From NCBI GenBank assembly GCA_027624135.1, contig JAQBXL010000015.1, positions 1 through 38,143 of the forward strand: a DNA stretch of 38,143 nt, written 5' to 3'. This DNA comes from Chloroflexota bacterium (GTDB lineage: Bacteria > Chloroflexota > Dehalococcoidia > Lucifugimonadales > UBA3495). Under the pieces are notes generated by a model that was not told where the DNA came from, ran no database searches, and saw only the letters and a list, made by a program, of their open reading frames with translations. A program made the translations under genes and the position numbers. Positions 32,099 to 38,143 of this stretch are shown here, one piece after another (the first letter of the stretch is position 1; every line of letters starts with the position of its first letter).

Positions 32099-33220
32099 CT
32101 AGTTGTCTTCGACTGCCGCAAGGACACTGTCGATGAGGTCCCCCGCGGTTTCGACTCGCTGGTCGCCGAGGGCATCCAGGTTCGCGGGAGTTACAAGGCA
32201 GATCGGCCTGGCAATCAGGCCGTCTTCTCCGTATACCTTCGTGATCTGACCCCAATATTCGTCTAGTGCTTCGACAGATGTTTGGATAAGGGATCTATCT
32301 CTGGATGGGCGGACCGGTCTTGCGAATGCATTTGCCAGGGACACCGGAGACCCTCCTGATCTCACGACTGCCAACATCGCCTCGGGCGGGTTATAAGCGG
32401 CCATAGAGTTCTGTTTCCCAGAGGGGATCGCCGCTATGGACGCTTTTAGGAAAGCGCGTAACGTCAGCAGCTCTAGCTCCTGATCGTCTATGTTTTGATG
32501 CAGGACAGACATATCAATCAGGGAATACCGGTAGAAGCACGAGGAGTTAAACCCGACGATACCGATCATGTCTGCCCCAGATTCATCGTCGGGTTGCAAG
32601 TCGTCGACCGCGGTGAAATAGTCGGTTTCCATAGATACTTGATTGGTAGAGATCGCGTGGGCCACTTGACACGCGCCGTCGATGTTTTCAAAGGCGTTGG
32701 AGGTTACCATCCTTCCGAACATGGCAATGTCCGCAGACCTTGGTGTGGGGAACCTGAGCCCTTGAACGATCTTCGGTATATCGGCCTTGTCAGAGAGTTC
32801 AGATTGAATTTTCTCTGTGCAAAGTTGTACTTCTTTGTCGGTGTAAAACACGCTTTGGGGCGTCCGGAATATGCTTAGGTCATATTGGCCACTGGCGCTG
32901 GCTGCTGGGGACTGTGCTCCAGTCTGCCTTCGGGCGATACTTTCCAGAGCTGCTCCAACCGCTGACGCTTGCTCCTCGGAGACCCCGATGTTACCCAGAT
33001 TCTGGGCGACTGCCGTGGGGAATCGTCTTGACCGGATGGACAGGTGGTCCGCCAAAGTTTCCCTGAATGCCGGATCCCACCTAATAGCTCTCTTCAGGCA
33101 TTGGGACGAGATTCGGGCTCTCCGGTATCCGCCAAACTCGCAATCCTTCGGTGAGTTGGTGTCGTCCCGGTTAAGGCATGCCGGTGAGAAATTCTGGACA
33201 AGGTGTAATTCAACTTTCAT
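32099..33220 (-). CDS. cas7: Cascade backbone subunit Cas7e (CasC/Cse4)
   Basis: Six copies of this protein line the crRNA in Cascade. The 373-residue sequence opens with the family signature VQNFSPACLNRDDTNSPK and EFGGYRRARISSQCLKRAIR, where the Arg/Lys residues contact RNA. Later pieces such as NAFENIDGACQVAHAISTNQ and ETDYFTAVDDLQPDDES correspond to the finger and thumb. AGGAGG lies directly upstream of the ATG, the strongest ribosome binding site in the operon, consistent with the need for many copies. Confidence 0.97.
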   Translation of the reverse strand: MKVELHLVQNFSPACLNRDDTNSPKDCEFGGYRRARISSQCLKRAIRWDPAFRETLADHLSIRSRRFPTAVAQNLGNIGVSEEQASAVGAALESIARRQTGAQSPAASASGQYDLSIFRTPQSVFYTDKEVQLCTEKIQSELSDKADIPKIVQGLRFPTPRSADIAMFGRMVTSNAFENIDGACQVAHAISTNQVSMETDYFTAVDDLQPDDESGADMIGIVGFNSSCFYRYSLIDMSVLHQNIDDQELELLTLRAFLKASIAAIPSGKQNSMAAYNPPEAMLAVVRSGGSPVSLANAFARPVRPSRDRSLIQTSVEALDEYWGQITKVYGEDGLIARPICLVTPANLDALGDQRVETAGDLIDSVLAAVEDN

Positions 33221-33238
33221 GATCCCTCCTGGTCTAAT

Positions 33239-33802
33239 CTAGCGTTCTGATTGGTCTGGTACGCCACCTGTCTCATCTGGAGCATCTGCTGACCGCGCTG
33301 GGTTCTCGCTTGGCGTCCAAAAGTCCTGAGCCCAGCGCCTTTGTACATACCGGTCGGGGTGGCCCCAGCCTTGGACATCTCGGATCAGACGTCTCCAGTC
33401 CAGTGGAATATCGTTGACCTTGAGCAAGGAAATCGCTTGCCTAAGATGAACCTGTAGGTCGTCTTCGTGCGCACTGAGTAAGCTCGTGAAGCGTCGTTCG
33501 ATGCTTTCCGGCCGCGATGACCCATCGGCGCTGTGGATAGCGGCCAGCGCACCTCCGACCGTTCTGGTGCCACCGCTTACGGGATGGAATGCGAACAAAC
33601 TTGCGATCGTGTAGGCTGTGTCCTCAATGAATTGGTTTGCTGGGATCCACGGAATCACATGCCGGTACATGGATGCTACTGTACCCGGCGGCTGTCCCAG
33701 ACCTCTCCTTAAGTCAGCCAACGCCGCACGGTCATTTCGTGCCTTGAGGTCTTCCAAGTGTGCGATAAATCGGTCTCTCCAATCGGTGATCGTGGTGCTC
33801 AA
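33239..33802 (-). CDS. cse2: Cascade small subunit Cse2 (CasB/Cas11)
   Basis: Small alpha-helical subunit present in two copies in Cascade, where it stabilises the displaced DNA strand. It is 187 residues, near the usual 160-200. Family features are RDRFIAHLEDLKARNDRAALADLRRGLG (quoted here as the piece NDRAALADLRRGLG) at the N-terminus, FAFHPVSGGTRTVGG in the middle and LPLDWRRLIRDVQGW-like sequence, here IPLDWRRLIRDVQGW, near the C-terminus. It lies between cas8e and cas7 with about 20-base gaps. Confidence 0.95.
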   Translation of the reverse strand: MSTTITDWRDRFIAHLEDLKARNDRAALADLRRGLGQPPGTVASMYRHVIPWIPANQFIEDTAYTIASLFAFHPVSGGTRTVGGALAAIHSADGSSRPESIERRFTSLLSAHEDDLQVHLRQAISLLKVNDIPLDWRRLIRDVQGWGHPDRYVQRRWAQDFWTPSENPARSADAPDETGGVPDQSER

Positions 33803-33822
33803 CGTTTCTTACCTCCGTTTGC

Positions 33823-35310
33823 TTACTCTGCCAGGGTGGTAGCGAGGCCGCGGGCCAGCCGTGCGCTTCCCATAGCGGTTGCTTTAAGCGCTCTTGGATG
33901 CCGGGATAGCCCGTTAGTGGCGGATTCGAAGCTGTCCCATGCAAGGCGCTTAAGGTTAAGTGACCAAGTTTTGAGGGACTCTTCCTGGCCGATCGGGATT
34001 TCTGAAAGCAACTCGTAAAAGGGTGCTTCCAGGCTCGCCCAATAAACCCCTAATGGACTCATGTGGTCCCTGACCTTGTATGCCTCTTCACGGCTGTCGA
34101 CGATATTAAGAGCTACTTCAGTCACCGCGTTTCGTAAGTCGCTCCCAACCATTTCTGTCTTAGTGATAGCAGAACCTAGCAACTCCACAAGCGCCTCGTC
34201 AGCCAGGTATTCCATCGGCACCGGCATCCTCTCGGTCCGCCAGAAATTGATCTTGGCTTGGTTGGCCGATTGTCCGAAGGCTACTAATGCGAACTGGCTG
34301 CCGAATGGAAGGTGTCCATCATCGGTGAGTGCCGCGGCCCAGCGGAGACACGCTGGGTGATTAACATCGTCGCTCGAAGTGCGGACCGCCAATAGCGTAG
34401 ATGCGTCTCTCCACAGGGACCTATCTTCCCTAAGTCTCATGGGCAGCCAACCGCGTTTGGCGTCTTTGTGATAGCGGGAGAATGGAGATAGTAGGTTATC
34501 CTGTGCAAGGTCTCTGCCCAGGCCTATTGTTGCCTCTTCGACCGAAGTTTCGGGAGATGTAGCTTGAGATGGACTCAGTCTGATCTTGAGGGTTTGCCAG
34601 GTTAAATAATCGAGAATTCCGCTGGGTGTGTTGCCAACTGGAAGGTTGTCGTGCTCCCAAACCGGTTTATCGTCTTGGTTAGCCGGGAATCCAAGAGAAG
34701 AAGCAGGTATCAAGTTCAGCAACAACGAGCGAAATAGGTTCTCGCCCAGTAGGCAGAAGGTAACGGATCTCGCCCCAGGCCCGTCTCGGTAATTTTGACC
34801 CAGGCCACTCGTGCCGCCTAACATGTAGGCTTGGATGGTCACAAGCATCCGCGCGGATTGGGCTAGCGAAATCGGCGGGCATTCGTCGTCCATCGTATGG
34901 TCGAATAGCGTGCTGGTGTGCCCCTGGGTTAATTCCGGGATCATGTCATTGATAGCCTTTATCTTGGTCTTGCCGCTGAACAAACTGGTTTGGTAGAACG
35001 GGTAGTCCTTATCTAACAGGTCAAATCGGCCGTTCCATCGCTCCAAATATTCATCGACGGCTGGAGCGGAGAATCCATCTGATTCCCAGATAGCCAACCA
35101 ATCTCCAATGGATTGGGGCGCGAAGATACGGTATAAGACCGCCAATAAAAGACGGTGAATCGAAGCTGTGGTTAAAGGTGAGGGGTCTGAGACTTCCCGA
35201 ATCTCTTGTGCGCGCACTAGAACGTCCCTGAGACTCAATTCTGAAGCACTGCCATCAGGCATTACACAGGGTATCCAGCTCTCCTTTAAAAGGTTATAAC
35301 TACCTGCCAT
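33823..35310 (-). CDS. cas8e: Cascade large subunit Cas8e (Cse1/CasA)
   Basis: Large subunit that recognises the PAM, starts R-loop formation and recruits Cas3. The 495-residue length is normal. The N-terminus NLLKESWIPCVMPDGSA is characteristic, followed by LTTASIHRLLLAVLYRIF. The middle has SLAQSARMLVTIQAYMLGGT and the C-terminus a four-helix bundle. The ATG is preceded by GAGGAGGA and lies 2 bases from the cas3 stop codon, so the two genes are tightly coupled. Confidence 0.97.
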   Translation of the reverse strand: MAGSYNLLKESWIPCVMPDGSASELSLRDVLVRAQEIREVSDPSPLTTASIHRLLLAVLYRIFAPQSIGDWLAIWESDGFSAPAVDEYLERWNGRFDLLDKDYPFYQTSLFSGKTKIKAINDMIPELTQGHTSTLFDHTMDDECPPISLAQSARMLVTIQAYMLGGTSGLGQNYRDGPGARSVTFCLLGENLFRSLLLNLIPASSLGFPANQDDKPVWEHDNLPVGNTPSGILDYLTWQTLKIRLSPSQATSPETSVEEATIGLGRDLAQDNLLSPFSRYHKDAKRGWLPMRLREDRSLWRDASTLLAVRTSSDDVNHPACLRWAAALTDDGHLPFGSQFALVAFGQSANQAKINFWRTERMPVPMEYLADEALVELLGSAITKTEMVGSDLRNAVTEVALNIVDSREEAYKVRDHMSPLGVYWASLEAPFYELLSEIPIGQEESLKTWSLNLKRLAWDSFESATNGLSRHPRALKATAMGSARLARGLATTLAE

Positions 35311-35312
35311 GG

Positions 35313-37988
35313 TCAGTCCTCCTCGTTGAATTCAAGCTTCCGGTCGACCTCAAGGCCCAGTTCATCATCCAACCTTACCCAATGACCGTTTACGTCAGCC
35401 ATGTGGTCTTTGAATACCAGCACCCTATGATAACGAAGCGCCGGCCGTCTTCTCCAGGAAGATGGTACTGGTTGCCGGATTAACGCGAATACCAATCTGA
35501 AGTCCGTGATTGACATGGACCGCATCAAAAGTTGTCTCGTCGTTGCCAAGTTCGGGATCTGCCCTTCGATCCAGGGGCCTACGGACGGGATGTGGACTTG
35601 CCCATCGACTTCCTCCAGGCATATCACGGAAACTGAAGGCCCCGACAGGCGGGTCAACGCTCTAAGCGCAGTATGCAGTTCAGGATTGTCTTCATCTAAA
35701 TCCCGGTTGGTCTGACGGAGGAATTCTGTGGCACTACTGGCCTGCTCAGGCGGTTGGATCAGAACCTGCTCGGCTTGAAAGGTCTCTCGTAGTTTAGTCT
35801 CATTGAACTTTAATTCAGCCTCATGGATAGCGAATTTCAGGCCATCTGAAACCACATCAGTTATTTCGCCCTCATAGACGTCATCGACGATACTCTCGAT
35901 ATCACCGGGAACCCGGAAGGAGGCGAGATTTCTCAAAGCGATGAAAGAGCGCAGCAAGATGTACGGGTCATAGACGTATCGAGACGTCCCAAAATCTGGC
36001 ACTCCGTTATCAGCGATTTCCGGCATCATGATCCATAACTCTGGTGAACGCATTGATACGGGACGGAGTGTGCCGAAATGGCGATGCATGCGCCCCGATC
36101 TCTGTAAGACTAAGTCCGCCGGAGCAAGGTCGGTCACCATAAGGTCGAAATCTAGGTCTAGGCTTTGTTCCAAGACTTGGGTGGCGACGACTATCGCTTT
36201 AGCTGGGCGATTACCACCAGGTCCGAACATACGGGAAATCGCCAACTCTCTGGACTGCCTTATCTCATATGGGAACCTTGCGTGTAGCAAGAATAAATCC
36301 CCTGGTTCGACCACTTTTGAGGCTTTAAGTGCTCGGTAAGTTTCCTGGGCGTCTCGCACGGTGTTCCGAACAACACATACGCAGCCACCGTCCTTTATGG
36401 TCGCCCGGAGCAATTTGATCAGCGATTGGTTGTCCTTGGGCACATGTTTCACGTTGACTTCGTACTTTCTACTGGCCTCGAAGCCGAATGCTCCCGAAAG
36501 CCCTCCTGACGCCCAGGTCAAACGGGGATATGATGGCGATGGTGTGTTCGACGGTTTGAAGGCGTTGAGAAGAGCAGTTCGCTTGGATTTTGGAAGCGTC
36601 GCCGATAGAAGGATCACTGAAGACCCCATCTGTCCGAGCCAGTTTATGAGCCTCTCCAGCAGGGTAGACATATAGGTGTCATAAGCGTGGACCTCGTCGA
36701 TCACCACTGTCTTGTTGGCCAGCCCGAACAGCCTGACAAAGAAGTGCTTGGTTTGCATCACTGCAAGAAGTGATTGGTCAATCGTTCCCACGCCGAATTG
36801 GCTCAAGAGAGCTCTTTTCTTGGGGTAGAACCATTCCAGCCCGCTGGTGCCGATTGTAGTCTCCTGATGTGTCTCGTCGTCCGAGACCACAGACAAAGAA
36901 GTCAAGTCGGTCGACAACAAGGAATTGCCGTGCACCAAATTTACTGCAATAGCCGGGTCTTCGAAGTAACCCCGCAGGAAAGACGTTATCCGCTGGTACA
37001 TCTGGTTGGAAGTGGCCTGCGTTGGCAACGCGAAATACGTACCTTGCTGCCCGAGGCTTCTATTCCAGTGCTCGGCTAGAAGCATGGCCGCCTCGGTTTT
37101 CCCTTCTCCCATCGGCGCTTCTATGATGACGATGCCGGGTGCACCCCCCATCTCCTCAACCACTGATTCTGCCAGAGATTGGAGCGGCCTTATCGCCTGA
37201 AATCCCGGAAACAGGTTGGAGAATGAGGTAGGCTGACCATGGAGGTCTCTGAAATGCCAACCAAGGTCGTCCACCGCGGCCACCGCTCTGGCCTTGGCAA
37301 TGGGAAGGTATTCCCTGGGATCGTCGATTCCGGACTCGTATACGAAATGGGCTTCGTTGGAACCGATCCAGTCAGAGATGCAGACATATCCGGCTAAGGC
37401 GAGAAAGAATGACGTGTCAGGCATCCGAGTGGGAACGGCCCGAGGACTCAATGAAATCAAATCGGACAAGCCAGAATATAAGTCAAGTCGGGCTTGAGTC
37501 CATTCGTCGCTCGATCCGATGGACCGTGGACCGGGCCGATTGGTAGGAATTGGGAAAGAGCCGTGATGGCCGCCAAGCGTAAGCGCGATTGCGTTACTCA
37601 GTTCGGGCGTCAACGCCGATATCGGGTCATGGCTTAGCAATCTACGAAGCACCGCGTTGGAAATCGGTCCGTGAGGATGGTTCTCAACGAGGATAGGGAA
37701 GGCGTAACCCTCGGCCTCCAACGAAATCTTGGCAACTTCGCTCTTGCCTTGGAACGCAGGGGAAGCCTTTCCGATATCGTGGAGTCCCGCCCAGAAGGAT
37801 AGGAGAGGAAGCGCCTCCTCGGACTCCAATCCCAATTGGGATTGGAACTGCCGGGCAAAGTCGCGACCTATCGCACGGTCCCACAAAACCTGAGCCACGA
37901 GTGCAACATCGAGCATGTGAAACAATAACGGGTGATGCACGGCTGGTTGGGTCGGCGATTTCTTGGCCCAAAGCGTAAGGAGCCCCAT
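35313..37988 (-). CDS. cas3: CRISPR-associated nuclease-helicase Cas3 (type I-E)
   Basis: Degrades target DNA after Cascade binding; 891 residues. The N-terminal HD nuclease has His24, His70-Asp71 in GLHDIGKASPAF, the GGHHG pair at 141-142 and Asp205 in SDWIGSN, all intact. The superfamily-2 helicase follows with Walker A MGEGKT (292-297), the DEVH box (430-433), SATLP (461-465) and the late motif QRSGRMHRH. No Cas2 or other fusion is present. It is the first gene of the operon, with AAGGAAG 7 bases before the ATG and a promoter about 85 bases upstream. Intact nuclease and helicase motifs suggest a functional interference system. Confidence 0.97.
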   Translation of the reverse strand: MGLLTLWAKKSPTQPAVHHPLLFHMLDVALVAQVLWDRAIGRDFARQFQSQLGLESEEALPLLSFWAGLHDIGKASPAFQGKSEVAKISLEAEGYAFPILVENHPHGPISNAVLRRLLSHDPISALTPELSNAIALTLGGHHGSFPIPTNRPGPRSIGSSDEWTQARLDLYSGLSDLISLSPRAVPTRMPDTSFFLALAGYVCISDWIGSNEAHFVYESGIDDPREYLPIAKARAVAAVDDLGWHFRDLHGQPTSFSNLFPGFQAIRPLQSLAESVVEEMGGAPGIVIIEAPMGEGKTEAAMLLAEHWNRSLGQQGTYFALPTQATSNQMYQRITSFLRGYFEDPAIAVNLVHGNSLLSTDLTSLSVVSDDETHQETTIGTSGLEWFYPKKRALLSQFGVGTIDQSLLAVMQTKHFFVRLFGLANKTVVIDEVHAYDTYMSTLLERLINWLGQMGSSVILLSATLPKSKRTALLNAFKPSNTPSPSYPRLTWASGGLSGAFGFEASRKYEVNVKHVPKDNQSLIKLLRATIKDGGCVCVVRNTVRDAQETYRALKASKVVEPGDLFLLHARFPYEIRQSRELAISRMFGPGGNRPAKAIVVATQVLEQSLDLDFDLMVTDLAPADLVLQRSGRMHRHFGTLRPVSMRSPELWIMMPEIADNGVPDFGTSRYVYDPYILLRSFIALRNLASFRVPGDIESIVDDVYEGEITDVVSDGLKFAIHEAELKFNETKLRETFQAEQVLIQPPEQASSATEFLRQTNRDLDEDNPELHTALRALTRLSGPSVSVICLEEVDGQVHIPSVGPWIEGQIPNLATTRQLLMRSMSITDFRLVFALIRQPVPSSWRRRPALRYHRVLVFKDHMADVNGHWVRLDDELGLEVDRKLEFNEED

Positions 37989-38074
37989 ACGGAATCTTCC
38001 TTGTTTACTTCTTAGCCGGGATTTCCCAGATCAAGCCGACTTTCCTGGCTATAGCTCCCTCTGGGTTGGCCTGA

Positions 38075-38103
38075 ACTGTAATTCCGCATTCCAAGGGTGT
38101 CAA
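38075..38103 (-). promoter_or_regulatory. Promoter of the cas operon
   Basis: On the minus strand a perfect -35 TTGACA (38103-38098) is followed after 17 bases by TACAGT (38080-38075). A start near 38068 would give a leader of about 80 bases ahead of cas3. No other promoter is obvious inside the tightly packed operon, so this may drive all eight cas genes. Confidence 0.6.
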
Positions 38104-38109
38104 ATGCGG
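38084..38109. promoter_or_regulatory. Inverted repeat over the cas promoter, candidate operator
   Basis: CCGCATT (38084-38090) and AATGCGG (38103-38109) form a perfect 7-bp dyad spaced by 12 bases. It spans the -35 box and half of the spacer. A dimeric repressor bound here would block polymerase. No candidate regulator gene is next to the operon within the window. Confidence 0.4.
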
Positions 38110-38143
38110 CCTGATTCACTCAAATTCCCCGCTTTCATAGGGC

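Overview
The window looks like a chromosomal contig of an uncultivated bacterium, most likely Chloroflexota (Dehalococcoidia/SAR202-like). This is an inference from moderately high GC, an hspR-grpE-dnaK operon headed by a MerR-type HspR, a PAC2-family protein, and many stand-alone catabolic or transport genes (crotonase, FMN-dependent 2-hydroxyacid dehydrogenase, beta-propeller proteins, several MFS carriers). No rRNA or complete tRNA gene was found.

Left part (1-13.4 kb): mostly minus-strand housekeeping genes. In order they are an inositol-monophosphatase-family enzyme, trpS, a DinB-like protein, a PAC2 protein, a crotonase carrying the 6-oxocamphor hydrolase active-site set, a coiled-coil protein of unknown function, a divergent histone-deacetylase/AcuC-like amidohydrolase, a small unknown protein, hspR-grpE-dnaK with a recognisable promoter, a small zinc ribbon, a cytoplasmic sulfite-oxidase-fold molybdoprotein, and selD. 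The selD gene is longer than a standard reading shows. An in-frame UGA sits exactly at the catalytic Cys17 position, with a GGAGG-preceded ATG upstream and a perfect 8-bp hairpin just after the UGA. SelD is therefore very probably a selenoprotein and the organism decodes selenocysteine.

Middle part (13.7-28.3 kb): an accessory, transport-rich stretch. It holds three MFS transporters, a SnoaL-like protein, an NHL-type beta-propeller plus 2-hydroxyacid oxidase operon, a MetX-like alpha/beta hydrolase, a 1.6-kb IS1182-type insertion sequence whose 4-bp target duplication contains the stop codon of the MetX-like gene, two adjacent trypsin-like (HtrA-type) proteases downstream of a LuxR-type regulator with a degenerate receiver, and a putative lipoprotein.

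Right part (28.6-38.1 kb): a complete type I-E CRISPR-Cas locus on the minus strand, in the order cas3, cas8e, cse2, cas7, cas5, cas6e, cas1, cas2, then an array of 11 identical 29-nt repeats plus one degenerate leader-distal repeat. The operon has a good promoter with an overlapping inverted repeat at the right edge. Just left of the array is the 3' portion of a CAU-anticodon tRNA gene (anticodon loop to CCA) without its 5' half, which is the usual footprint of tRNA-targeted integration. Its orientation puts the CRISPR-Cas locus on the element side, so the immune system probably arrived on, or lies in, a genomic island whose other end is outside the window.

The best candidates for a second look are the UGA-containing selD with its hairpin, the tRNA-fragment boundary of the CRISPR island, the unusually short gap between cas2 and the array, the dyad over the cas promoter, and the 6-oxocamphor-hydrolase-like enzyme.
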